This document shows positions 49,024 to 56,478 of a stretch of 61,905 nucleotides of DNA, piece after piece. Every line of letters begins with the position of its first letter. Within the stretch, counting starts at the first letter, position 1. Origin of the DNA: Thermoflexia bacterium (GTDB lineage: Bacteria; Chloroflexota; Anaerolineae; B4-G1; DUEL01); assembly GCA_011192125.1 (NCBI GenBank), contig DUEL01000001.1:14846-76750 (forward strand). Reading direction: 5' to 3'. Below the pieces are notes generated by a model. The model saw only the letters and a program-made list of their open reading frames with translations, did not search any database and was not told the origin of the DNA. The translations under genes and the position numbers were made by a program.

Positions 49024-50814
49024 ATGAACGGCTATATGGGTCGGTTGCTCCGGGTCGATCTGACCGAACGGCGGATGTGGGACGAGCCGTTGAACGAGGA
49101 ATGGGCACGGAAGTACGTCGGCGGGAGCGGGCTGGCGGCGCGCATCCTCTACGAGATGGTGGACGGCGACACCGACCCGCTGGGGCCGGAGAACCCTCTG
49201 GTCCTGATGACCGGCCCGCTGGTCGGCACGCCGATGCCCTCGGCGGGGCGGCTCTCCGTCTGCGCCCTCTCGCCGCTCACATCCATCTGGGGCGAATCGA
49301 ACACCGGCGGCTTCGTCGGCCCGGAACTTCGCTTCGCTGGGTACGACGGGGTCGTCATCACCGGCCAGGCCGACCACCCCGTCTGGCTCTCCATCGTCGA
49401 GGGCCGGGCCGAACTCCACGACGCGGCCGACCTGTGGGGGCTGGACGCCTACGAGACCCAGGAGCGGGTGCGGGCGGCCTTGAACGAGCCGAAGGCCCGC
49501 GTCCTCTGCATCGGCCCGGCGGGGGAGCACGGGGTCAGGTTCGCCGCCGTGATGAACGACCACGGCCGGGCCGCCGGTCGGACCGGGATGGGGGCGGTGA
49601 TGGGGGCCAAGAACCTCAAGGCGATAGCCCTGCGCGGCACGGCGAAGGTCCCCGTAGCCGACCCCGACGGTCTCAAAGCGGTGGTGCGGGAGATCAACGC
49701 CAACGTCGACGAGGATATGGCGGCGATGGCGCTGCGGCTGGCCGGGACCGCCGGGTACGTCGATATGGCGCTGATGTACGGCGACCTCCCCATCCGGTAC
49801 TACCAGCAAGGGGAATGGGAGCCGGCCAGCAACCTCTCCGGCGTCCTCCTGGCCGACCGGTACCTGACGCAGAGCACCGCCTGCTACCGCTGCCCCATCG
49901 CCTGCGGCCGGGAGACCCGCGCCCCGTCCTACGGACTGGAGAAGGCGGACGGCCCCGAGTACGAGACCCTGGGCGCGCTGGGGAGCCTGCTGATGATCGA
50001 CGACCTGGAGGCGGTGATCTACGCGGGCCACCTGTGCAACCTGTACGGGCTGGACACCATCAGCACCGGCTGCACCATCGGGCTGGCCTGTGAGATGTTC
50101 GAGCGGGGGGTCCTTACCTCAGCCGACACCGACGGCATCGAGATCCGCTACGGCGATGCAGCGGTGATCCACCGCCTCATCGAGATGATCGCCCGCCGGG
50201 AGGGGTTCGGCGACCTGCTGGCGGAGGGGAGCGCGGCGCTGGCGGAGAGGTTCGGCGTGCCGGAACTGGCGGTCGTGGTCAACCGGCTGGAGGTACCGAT
50301 GCACGACCCCCGCGCCTTCGTCGGGATGGCGGTGACCTATGCCCTCTCGCCCCGCGGGGCGTGCCATATGCAGGGCGATATGTACGGGGTGGACACCGGA
50401 CAGGGGCCGCCGGTGGAACTGGGGATCATCCCCGGGGATCGGTTCGACGACTCCGAGGAGAAGGGCCGCATCGCCGCCCGACAGCAGGCGTGGCGCAACC
50501 TCTACAACGGAATGATCCTCTGCCAGTTCCAGAACCCTGGCGTGGAACGAGTGCTGCGGGCGCTCAACGCGGTCACCGGATGGGGCCTGGAGCCGGAGGA
50601 CCTGCTGCGGCTGGGCAAGAGGATCGTCACCCTGAAACGACGGCTGAACCTCCGCCGGGGCCTCACCCGCGAGAACGACCGGCTGCCCGACCTGCTGATG
50701 CGACCGCTGGCGGAGGGAGGGACCGAGGGCACCGTCCCGGACGTGGACCGGCTCCTCGCCGGGGCCTACGCCGAGTTCGGGTGGGATCCGGAGACCGGAG
50801 AGCCGGTGGATTGA
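49024..50814 (+). CDS. Tungsten-dependent aldehyde:ferredoxin oxidoreductase family protein
   Basis: A 596-residue AOR-family enzyme. The N-terminal tungstopterin-binding domain has GRLLRVDLTERRMWDEPL, RKYVGGSGLAARILYEM and AGRTGMGAVMGAKNLKAIA. The [4Fe-4S] ligands are Cys287, Cys290, Cys294 (CYRCPIAC) with a fourth near residue 500 (MILCQFQNPG). It oxidises aldehydes (or reduces acids) with ferredoxin. Tungsten supply is provided by tupBCA and perhaps the storage protein. AGGAGG lies ten bases before ATG 49024; GTG 49021 in the same frame is an equal alternative. The exact subfamily (AOR, FOR, GOR or benzoyl-CoA-type) is not resolved. Confidence 0.92.
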   Translation: MNGYMGRLLRVDLTERRMWDEPLNEEWARKYVGGSGLAARILYEMVDGDTDPLGPENPLVLMTGPLVGTPMPSAGRLSVCALSPLTSIWGESNTGGFVGPELRFAGYDGVVITGQADHPVWLSIVEGRAELHDAADLWGLDAYETQERVRAALNEPKARVLCIGPAGEHGVRFAAVMNDHGRAAGRTGMGAVMGAKNLKAIALRGTAKVPVADPDGLKAVVREINANVDEDMAAMALRLAGTAGYVDMALMYGDLPIRYYQQGEWEPASNLSGVLLADRYLTQSTACYRCPIACGRETRAPSYGLEKADGPEYETLGALGSLLMIDDLEAVIYAGHLCNLYGLDTISTGCTIGLACEMFERGVLTSADTDGIEIRYGDAAVIHRLIEMIARREGFGDLLAEGSAALAERFGVPELAVVVNRLEVPMHDPRAFVGMAVTYALSPRGACHMQGDMYGVDTGQGPPVELGIIPGDRFDDSEEKGRIAARQQAWRNLYNGMILCQFQNPGVERVLRALNAVTGWGLEPEDLLRLGKRIVTLKRRLNLRRGLTRENDRLPDLLMRPLAEGGTEGTVPDVDRLLAGAYAEFGWDPETGEPVD

Positions 50815-50834
50815 GAACTTAGCGGCGGGACCTA

Positions 50835-50915
50835 CGCAGTTTCACCACAGGGCCCAGAGTTCCTTAGCACAATAGTGCGTTCCTCCGTGCCCTCTGTGTC
50901 CCTGTGGTTGGTCTT
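50835..50915. repeat. CACAGAG-family inverted repeat between convergent genes
   Basis: Arms ACCACAGGGCCCAGAG and CTCTGTGTCCCTGTGGT form a hairpin between the AOR and PEBP 3' ends. It may serve as a two-way terminator. Confidence 0.75.
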
Positions 50916-50921
50916 ACGCCG

Positions 50922-51611
50922 CTACCGGCCGTAGGTGCCCATCAGTTCCGCCTGGCCCAGCATGTGGCCCTCCATCGCCTGCAGGACGTCCCCTTTGGTG
51001 GCCCCGCTGGGGAGGTCGAGGGTCGTATCCAGGGCGTAGAGGCGGAAGAAGTAACGGTGCGTGCCGCCGGGCGGGCAGGGTCCGCCGTACCCCAACCGCC
51101 GCCAACTGTTCTTTCCGTGGCGGCCGCCCTGGGGCGGGTCGGCGTCGGGAGGGACCCCCTCGGGGAGGGAGCGGACGTCGGCCGGGATGTCGAACAGCAC
51201 CCAGTGGTCCCAGGTCCCCATCGGCGCGTCCGGGTCGTCCATAATGAGCGCGAAGCTGACCGTGCCCTCCGGCGGATCGGTCCACTCCAGCGGCGGAGAG
51301 ACGTCCTCCCCGTCGCAGGTGTAGCGACGGGGGATCGGATCACCGTAGGCAAACGCTGGGCTCGTCAACTCGAAGGCCATCGCTTCCCCTCCTTCCTCAG
51401 TCGGCTGCGCCTCCTCGGGGGGCTGAACCTCCTCGGTCGGCTGCACCTCTTCGGGGGTCGGTGCCGCCTCGGTGGGTTGCACCGCCTCGGTCGGCAGTGC
51501 TACCTCGGTGGTTGGGCTCGCCTCCGGAGGCTGCCCAGGCCCCGCGCAGCCGGTGACGAACAGCAGGATGAGTCCTGTCCAGACAACGGCTTGCCAGGCC
51601 CAAGTCCTCAT
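50922..51611 (-). CDS. PEBP (YbhB/YbcL) family lipoprotein
   Basis: A 229-residue exported protein: signal and lipobox (LLFVTGC), a Pro/Thr/Glu repeat linker (PTEAVQPTEAAPTPEE-type), then a phosphatidylethanolamine-binding-protein domain. The PEBP ligand motifs are LIMDDPDAPMGTWDHWVLFD and GPCPPGGTHRYFFRLYALD. Bacterial PEBP proteins have unclear roles, possibly kinase or protease regulation or small-ligand binding; anchoring it outside the cell is a common variant. It follows the FTR-rubredoxin gene after a CACAGAG repeat, so may be a separate unit. Confidence 0.92.
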   Translation of the reverse strand: MRTWAWQAVVWTGLILLFVTGCAGPGQPPEASPTTEVALPTEAVQPTEAAPTPEEVQPTEEVQPPEEAQPTEEGGEAMAFELTSPAFAYGDPIPRRYTCDGEDVSPPLEWTDPPEGTVSFALIMDDPDAPMGTWDHWVLFDIPADVRSLPEGVPPDADPPQGGRHGKNSWRRLGYGGPCPPGGTHRYFFRLYALDTTLDLPSGATKGDVLQAMEGHMLGQAELMGTYGR

Positions 51612-51617
51612 CGTACC

Positions 51618-51680
51618 CCCCCATTTCTCACCACGGAGACACAGAGGGTCCACTGCGTCCTCCGCGCCTCTGTGGTTGAT
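51618..51680. repeat. CACAGAG-family inverted repeat hairpin
   Basis: Arms CACCACGGAGACACAGAGG and CCTCCGCGCCTCTGTGGT lie between the FTR-rubredoxin and PEBP genes. Confidence 0.75.
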
Positions 51681-51681
51681 C

Positions 51682-52197
51682 TCACCAGAACCGCTCGAAC
51701 CGCTCCCGCTTCGCCTTGCAGATGGGGCAGACGGCGGGAGGCTGTTCGCGGGCACAGAGGTAGCCGCAGACGCGGCACCGCCAGACCGGAAGGGGCGGTT
51801 CGGCGCCGGGGTGTGCAGGGGCGCGGGTGGGCTTATCTTGAGGACGTTGCCCCTTCGGCGGGCGGCGCTCTGGCACTGGCTGGACCTCCCGCTCGCCGCG
51901 CAGTACCTCGTCGGAGACGTAGAGGGCACAGTAGCAGGCCCCCCACTCGATCAGGTCGGCGTCCCGGTAGTCGCAGGGACAGATGATGTCCAGATCCTCC
52001 TCCCTGACCCCGGTCGCCAGCCGGCAGGGGCAGGCCCAGTAGCCGTACCGTTTTTCGTTGACCAACAGCCCCTCGATCAGTTCGAAGACGAACTCGCGGT
52101 CGGGGTTGAGATGATAACCTGCGGCCTCCGCCTCCCGGTGCAACCGCTCGTAAAGCGCCTCCACTTCCCCCCGCGATACCGCGATCCCCTCGCTCAT
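51682..52197 (-). CDS. Ferredoxin:thioredoxin reductase catalytic domain fused to rubredoxin-like domain
   Basis: A 171-residue two-domain protein. Residues ~10-105 match the FTR catalytic beta subunit, with all six cysteines in order: CPC, CPC and CYC (CHC in plants). They hold a [4Fe-4S] cluster next to a redox-active disulfide, letting one-electron carriers reduce a two-electron disulfide. Residues ~140-165 form a rubredoxin-like zinc/iron site, CRVCG and CPIC, so electrons may come from within. The neighbouring glutaredoxin (overlap ATGA) is a likely disulfide partner, replacing NADPH-thioredoxin reductase in an anaerobe. Confidence 0.9.
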   Translation of the reverse strand: MSEGIAVSRGEVEALYERLHREAEAAGYHLNPDREFVFELIEGLLVNEKRYGYWACPCRLATGVREEDLDIICPCDYRDADLIEWGACYCALYVSDEVLRGEREVQPVPERRPPKGQRPQDKPTRAPAHPGAEPPLPVWRCRVCGYLCAREQPPAVCPICKAKRERFERFW

Positions 52198-52481
52198 AGC
52201 CCCAGCGCCTCCTTGATCTCACCCGGTCGGTAGCCGATCACCGCCCGCTCGCCATTGATGACGAGGGTCGGAAATGAAGTCGCGGGATTCCACCGGCCCA
52301 CCTGCTCCAGCGCCTTCTCTCGCTCCTCACCCTGGACCAGGTCGACGTACACGAAGTCGAACGCCACGTCCAGTTCCTCCAGGAGCCTGCGCGTCCTTCT
52401 GCACCAGCCGCAGGTGGAGAGACCGTAGAACATCACGTGATGCTCGTCGTTCGAACCGGGCACACTCCCTCGGGGTTCCAT
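52194..52481 (-). CDS. Glutaredoxin family protein
   Basis: A 95-residue thioredoxin-fold protein with active site STCGWCRRT, cis-proline SFPTLVING and a C-terminal [13 protein letters not shown]. It is the kind of small glutaredoxin found beside FTR-type genes. The start ATG 52481 (MEPRG...) has AGGAGGTCG upstream; a later ATG (MFYGL) would give the bare fold. It overlaps the FTR-rubredoxin start by four bases. Confidence 0.9.
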   Translation of the reverse strand: MEPRGSVPGSNDEHHVMFYGLSTCGWCRRTRRLLEELDVAFDFVYVDLVQGEEREKALEQVGRWNPATSFPTLVINGERAVIGYRPGEIKEALGL

Positions 52482-52489
52482 TCGACCTC

Positions 52490-53116
52490 CTACTGCTTCG
52501 CCCCGCATTCGGGGCAGAACTTGGCCGTGGCGGGGACCTTGGCACCGCAGTTGGGACAATGCTTTTCGGTCCGTAGCGGCTTCCCGCATTCGGCGCAGAA
52601 CTTGCCGCCGGGGACCGCCGCGCCGCAGTGGGGGCAGGTCACGGTGATGGTCTCCTTGAGGCGTGCGGCGTCCACGAAGTCGATCTCCTCGGCCTTCTCC
52701 CGGGCGTCGGCCACGGCGGTCTCCGCCTGGATCGCGGAGAGTTCCTCCTCCAGCGCGGGGGCGCAGTCCTTGCACATCCCCCGTCGCCCGTTCCAGCAGT
52801 CGTCGTCCACCCACTGGCCGCACCGACGACACTTGCGGAAATGGGGCCGTGCCTCCTCGACGGCGCGGGTGAACGCCGCGTCGTGCGCCTTCTCCCAGGC
52901 CACCGAGTGGACCGTGTCGGCGACCTCCGCCGCCCGGCCGAAGAGACCGCCCAGGATACCGCTCGCCGCGTCCAGCGCCTCAGAGATCGTCCCCGTCGCC
53001 AATGGCTCGAAGCGGGTCCGGTAACCGTTGCCACACCGATCGCAGTAGAACTCGAACTGGAAACCCCGCTCCGTGCTGAGGTCATCGTAGTTGCGAGTGA
53101 ACTCGATCAGCCCCAT
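52490..53116 (-). CDS. Multi-zinc-ribbon protein
   Basis: A 208-residue protein with five CxxC pairs or knuckles: YCDRCG (~25), CRRCG and CKDC (~95-118), then CPHCGAAV / CAECG and CPNCG / CPECG (160-206). The final pair arrangement is the double zinc-ribbon seen in many bacterial scaffold-like proteins. The middle is helical. Function unknown; it lies tightly between a rubredoxin-like protein and the glutaredoxin, suggesting one operon. Cysteine-rich zinc binding could guard the redox module. Confidence 0.8.
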   Translation of the reverse strand: MGLIEFTRNYDDLSTERGFQFEFYCDRCGNGYRTRFEPLATGTISEALDAASGILGGLFGRAAEVADTVHSVAWEKAHDAAFTRAVEEARPHFRKCRRCGQWVDDDCWNGRRGMCKDCAPALEEELSAIQAETAVADAREKAEEIDFVDAARLKETITVTCPHCGAAVPGGKFCAECGKPLRTEKHCPNCGAKVPATAKFCPECGAKQ

Positions 53117-53126
53117 CGGTCACCCC

Positions 53127-53309
53127 CTACGACTTCTGGCCCACCTGAGGGTCGATGTTGCCGGGCCCGCCGCACTCGGGGGTGTAACAGGTCACGTCGA
53201 TGAAGGCACACTTTTCGTTACAACTGGGGCACTGCTCGGGGGGACCGACCGCCTGGAGCGTATAGCCGCAATTGGAGCACTTCCACCAGGTCTGGATTTC
53301 TTCGGACAT
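53127..53309 (-). CDS. Small rubredoxin-like protein (60 aa)
   Basis: A 60-residue protein with WKCSNCGY and QCPSCNEKC, a rubredoxin/rubrerythrin-C-type knuckle pair, then TCYTPECGG. Proteins like this carry one iron or zinc and often accompany oxygen-defence or electron-transfer genes. ATG 53309 was chosen, with AGGTGCG upstream. It starts the redox run 53309 to 51682. Confidence 0.85.
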   Translation of the reverse strand: MSEEIQTWWKCSNCGYTLQAVGPPEQCPSCNEKCAFIDVTCYTPECGGPGNIDPQVGQKS

Positions 53310-53329
53310 CGCACCTTTCTCCTTGGTCG

Positions 53330-53378
53330 TCACGCGTCATCCGTCAAACGTCATACGTCATGCGTCACACGTCATTCT
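53330..53378. repeat. CGTCATA word-repeat tract
   Basis: Seven imperfect copies of a 7-base word (CGTCACG, CGTCATC, CGTCAAA, CGTCATA, CGTCATG, CGTCACA, CGTCATT) between the SDR and rubredoxin-like genes. Confidence 0.85.
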
Positions 53379-54111
53379 ACACCGCCCCGTAGATCGGGAT
53401 GCGCGCCCCGTTGATCGACCCGGCATCGTCGGAGCAGAGGAACCGCATCGTGGCGGCGATCTGCTCCGGTGGAACCCACCTGGTGGGATCGGCCTTGGGC
53501 ATCATCCTTCGGTTGGCGGGGGTGTCGATGATGCTGGGGAGGATGACGTTGGCCGTGACGCCGGTCCCTTTCACCTCGGCAGCGATGACCTCGACGAGGG
53601 TGATCAGCCCCATCTTGGAGACGGCGTAGGCGGCCTGTTTGGCGCGGGGGGCGACCGCCGTCTTGGAGGCGACGTGGACGATGCGGCCCCACCCGGCCTC
53701 GAGCATCGGGGGCAGGACGGCGCGGGAGAGGAGGAAGGCCGAGCGCAGGTTCAGCGCGATCATCCGATCCCACTCCTCCAGGGGGGTCTCCTGCACCGGC
53801 TTCCCGCCGCTCCAGCCGCCGACGGTGTTCAAGAGCGCGTCGAGGCGACCCCAGCGGTCCAGCACCGCCGCCACCAGCCGCTCGACCCCCTCCTCCTGCG
53901 TCACGTCAGCGGCCACGGGGAACACCCGGTCGCCCGGGAGGCTCACCTCTTCGACCAGCGGCTTCAACCGCTCTGGCGACCGGCCCACAAGGACCAACCG
54001 GGCACCCGTCCAGGCGAATTCCCGCACCACGGCGGAGCCCAGCCCGCCCGTCGCGCCGGTGATAACGACCACCCGGCCCGGAAGGCTGTCCCCCGCCCTC
54101 TGCTCTGTCAT
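53377..54111 (-). CDS. Short-chain dehydrogenase/reductase
   Basis: A 244-residue classical SDR: TGATGGLGSAV cofactor loop, NTVGGWSGG in place of NNAG, Ser in HVASKTAV, catalytic Tyr-x3-Lys in YAVSKMGL, and a C-terminal DDAGSINGARIPIYG. The loss of the usual NAG wording (NTVG) is a noticeable variant. Ketoreductase activity on an unknown substrate is likely. Confidence 0.9.
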   Translation of the reverse strand: MTEQRAGDSLPGRVVVITGATGGLGSAVVREFAWTGARLVLVGRSPERLKPLVEEVSLPGDRVFPVAADVTQEEGVERLVAAVLDRWGRLDALLNTVGGWSGGKPVQETPLEEWDRMIALNLRSAFLLSRAVLPPMLEAGWGRIVHVASKTAVAPRAKQAAYAVSKMGLITLVEVIAAEVKGTGVTANVILPSIIDTPANRRMMPKADPTRWVPPEQIAATMRFLCSDDAGSINGARIPIYGAV

Positions 54112-54134
54112 GGTTACCTTCCCCGCATCTGTGC

Positions 54135-54168
54135 GACGTCGGGCGTCAAGCGTCAGGCGTCACACGTC
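54135..54168. repeat. GCGTCAAG word-repeat tract
   Basis: Four imperfect copies of a 7-base word (GGCGTCA, AGCGTCA, GGCGTCA, CACGTCC) between tusA and the SDR gene. Confidence 0.75.
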
Positions 54169-54169
54169 C

Positions 54170-54209
54170 AAAAAAAACGACCCGCACCCTATCGCTGGAT
54201 GCGGATCGT
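54170..54209 (-). terminator. Intrinsic terminator of the IscS-IscU-TusA operon
   Basis: On the minus strand a 13-bp stem (two G-U pairs), ACGATCCGCATCC with GGGTGCGGGTCGT, is followed by eight T. It overlaps the last codons and stop of tusA. Confidence 0.9.
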
Positions 54210-54452
54210 CCAAACGTCCCCCTCCTCCTCGATCCCCAGGAGTTTTAGTCCCAGGGCTCGTACCGCCATCGGGATCTCCTCCTTGGAGGCCTCGTGGGTG
54301 CCGATGACGACCACCACGTCGCCCGGCCTGGCCTCTCGCAACGCCTTTCGGGTCTCCACCAGGGGGATCGGGCAGTTCTTCCCGCACACATCCACACGGA
54401 TCTCCCGCCCTGCACACTCGGGATCCCGCACATCCACCTCGATCTCCGACAT
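54189..54452 (-). CDS. TusA family sulfur carrier protein
   Basis: An 87-residue TusA/YedF-type protein. The catalytic cysteine lies in KNCPIPLVETRKAL (CPxP), with a second Cys three residues before. After DVRDPECAGREIRVDV a beta strand, it keeps the two-helix sandwich (EEIPMAVRALGLKLLG). TusA proteins pass persulfide from a desulfurase to tRNA, Moco or selenium pathways. It is the last gene after iscU and the lysine-less iscS-like gene, so its sulfur donor may not be that protein; the csd at 1792 is a candidate. Confidence 0.9.
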   Translation of the reverse strand: MSEIEVDVRDPECAGREIRVDVCGKNCPIPLVETRKALREARPGDVVVVIGTHEASKEEIPMAVRALGLKLLGIEEEGDVWTIRIQR

Positions 54453-54462
54453 CCCGTCCTCC

Positions 54463-55098
54463 TTACTCCGTAAACTCCACGATCACCTCTTTCACATCCC
54501 ATCGGGGCTCCAGTTTGTCGACGATGTCCTCCCGGATGGCCGCGGCGAACTGGTGATCCTCCGGCAGGTCGAGCACCACGCGGACGACGCCGTCCTTGAC
54601 CTCGACATCCTTGACCAGGTTGCTGCGGACGATGTCCAGCCCGACCACCGGATTGACCACCCGCTTGAGCCGCTTTTTGACCAGTTCCACCGTGGTCGGT
54701 TTGCGCTCTTTGACCAGGCCGTGTTTCTCTTCGTAGTTTTCGATCGCCGCCCGCAGGCCGTCGATGGCGAGGACGGAGCAGTGGACCTTGATGGGCGGGA
54801 GGCCGCCAAGTGCTTCCGACGCGTCCTTCCAGGTCAGTTTCTTGGCCTCCTCAATGGTCTTGCCTTTGGCCAACTCGGTGATGATGGAGCCGGTGGCGAT
54901 GTTGGAGGCGCATCCGTAGGACTCGAACTTGATGTCGGTGATCACGTGGGTCTCGGGGTCGACCTTGAGGTAAACAGCGACCATATCCCCGCAGGCGGGG
55001 CTCCCCTCGACCCCCTTGGCGTCGGCGTCCTCGATCCGCCCCACGTTGCGGGGGTTGCGGAAGTGCTCCATCACGATGGCGCTGTACGGCAGTGGCAT
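54463..55098 (-). CDS. IscU-type iron-sulfur scaffold fused to a MIP18/DUF59-like domain
   Basis: A 211-residue protein. Residues 1-125 are IscU: cluster ligands Cys36 (SPACGD), Cys63 (YGCASN) and Cys107 (KVHCSVLA), with the conserved Asp38. Residues ~135-211 look like a MIP18/PaaD/DUF59 fold (VVGLDIVRSNLVKDVEVKDG, VRVVLDLPEDH), a family that aids iron-sulfur assembly (SufT). NifU-type CxxC domains are absent. The fusion would join scaffold and maturation factor in one chain. It sits 59 bases after the iscS-like gene, across a word-repeat tract, and 10 bases before tusA. Confidence 0.85.
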   Translation of the reverse strand: MPLPYSAIVMEHFRNPRNVGRIEDADAKGVEGSPACGDMVAVYLKVDPETHVITDIKFESYGCASNIATGSIITELAKGKTIEEAKKLTWKDASEALGGLPPIKVHCSVLAIDGLRAAIENYEEKHGLVKERKPTTVELVKKRLKRVVNPVVGLDIVRSNLVKDVEVKDGVVRVVLDLPEDHQFAAAIREDIVDKLEPRWDVKEVIVEFTE

Positions 55099-55107
55099 AC
55101 CTTACCT

Positions 55108-55160
55108 CCTCACGAGACACGGAACACGAAATTCCGTCGCGTGTTACGCGTTGCGTATTA
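55108..55160. repeat. ACACGGAACACGAAA word-repeat tract
   Basis: ACACGGA/ACACGAA words followed by inverted CGTGTTACGCGTTGCG words, in the iscS-iscU gap. Same family as 10249-10330. Confidence 0.75.
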
Positions 55161-56324
55161 TTCCTTTCCCAGCGGACTGATCCTTCTCAACTCCGCCACT
55201 ACTTCTTTGATCGCTTCCACCACCGCATCCACGTCCTCCTCCTTGTTATAGCGGCCGAAGGTGAAGCGGACGGAGCCGTGGGCCCGTTCGTGGTTGCCGC
55301 CGATGCCCAGGATGACGTGGCTGGCCTCCAGCGACCGGCTGAAGCAGGCCGATCCGGTGCTGACAGCGAAGCCGCGCATATCCAGGTGGAGAAGGAGGGA
55401 CTCCCCCTCGACGAAGCGGAAGGAGACGTTGGCGTTATGTGGGAGACGGTGGATCGGATGACCGTTCAGGACGGTATGCGGAACCTCGTTGAGCAGCCGA
55501 TCCAGGAGCCGATCCCGCATCGCCCGTAGCCGGGCCGTCTCCTCCGGCGTGATCAACTCCACCGCCTTGGCGAACCCCACCGCGCCGGGGATGTTCTCCA
55601 CCCCCGGCCGCAGGTCGAACTCCTGGTACCCCCCGTCCATCCACTTGCGGATGGGGGTCCCTTTCCGCACATACAGCCCGCCGATCCCCTTAGGGCCGTG
55701 GATCGTGTGGGCGGAGACGGTGATCAGGTCCACCGGCACCTCCCGCACGTCCAGCGGGACGCGAGGGAAAGTGTGGGTGGCGTCGGTATGAAAGAGGGTC
55801 CCTTTCTCCTTGCAGATCTCGGCGATGGCCCTCACATCCTGCAAGGTGCCGATCTCCTGGTTGGCCGCCTGGATGGAGACCAGGATCGTCTCGTCGGTGA
55901 TGGACTCCTGCAGATGGTCCAGATCGACGCGGCCCGTCTCGTCCACCCGCACGGTGGTCACCCGGAACCCCCGCCGCTCCAGGGCGCGGGCACTGTGGAG
56001 GACGGGGAAGTCCTCAATGGGACTGATGATGATGTGGCGACCCTTTTTCTCCCCCAGCGCCAGCGCCACCCCTTTGATCGCCAGGTTGCTGGACTCGGTG
56101 CTGCCGGAGGTGAAGACGAACTCCTCCGGATTGGCTCCCAGCCTAGCGGCGATCTGCTGGCGGGCCGTATCCAGCGCGTCCCGCGCCTCAATGCCCAGGG
56201 AGTAGCCGAACTGGGAGGTGGCGACGGCGTAGAGGTCGAAAAAGTACGGCTTCATCGCTTCGAGCACGCGCTCGTCCAACCGCGTCGCAGCGGCGTTGTC
56301 CAGATACACAGTGGTCTCAAACAC
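55158..56324 (-). CDS. IscS/NifS-like protein lacking the PLP lysine
   Basis: A 388-residue class-V aminotransferase-fold protein. The catalytic-loop Cys327 (STGSACFS) is kept, as is Asp181 (TDATHTF). The segment that in IscS reads SGHKIYGPKG, with the PLP-binding lysine, reads SAHTIHGPKG: Thr207 (codon ACG, 55706-55704) replaces Lys. The PLP-stacking histidine (TEHKAVL in IscS) is Asp105 (IEDFPVL), and Gln183 of IscS is His184. Without the lysine, normal desulfurase chemistry should fail. Archaeoglobus fulgidus IscS is a known case with Asp at the lysine. It is first in an operon with iscU and tusA; start GTG 56324 with GGGAGGG upstream. Confidence 0.9.
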   Translation of the reverse strand: MFETTVYLDNAAATRLDERVLEAMKPYFFDLYAVATSQFGYSLGIEARDALDTARQQIAARLGANPEEFVFTSGSTESSNLAIKGVALALGEKKGRHIIISPIEDFPVLHSARALERRGFRVTTVRVDETGRVDLDHLQESITDETILVSIQAANQEIGTLQDVRAIAEICKEKGTLFHTDATHTFPRVPLDVREVPVDLITVSAHTIHGPKGIGGLYVRKGTPIRKWMDGGYQEFDLRPGVENIPGAVGFAKAVELITPEETARLRAMRDRLLDRLLNEVPHTVLNGHPIHRLPHNANVSFRFVEGESLLLHLDMRGFAVSTGSACFSRSLEASHVILGIGGNHERAHGSVRFTFGRYNKEEDVDAVVEAIKEVVAELRRISPLGKE

Positions 56325-56360
56325 GGCTCCCTCCCCGTAACTCTACGATCGTTAGCGTTA

Positions 56361-56389
56361 ATTGTACCACATCCCTCAAATAAAGTCAA
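56361..56389 (-). promoter_or_regulatory. Promoter of the iscS-like operon
   Basis: TTGACT (56389-56384), 17 bases, TACAAT (56366-56361) on the minus strand. A TTAACGCTAACGATCG stretch follows the -10 and could be a regulator site; no known operator was matched. Confidence 0.85.
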
Positions 56390-56478
56390 CGATCTTCTTT
56401 AATATTATCCGTGAAGACCCTCTTTACCGTCTCGTCCCCATGGAAAAACCCTTCCAAGAGAGGGATGAGAGCAGCGGC

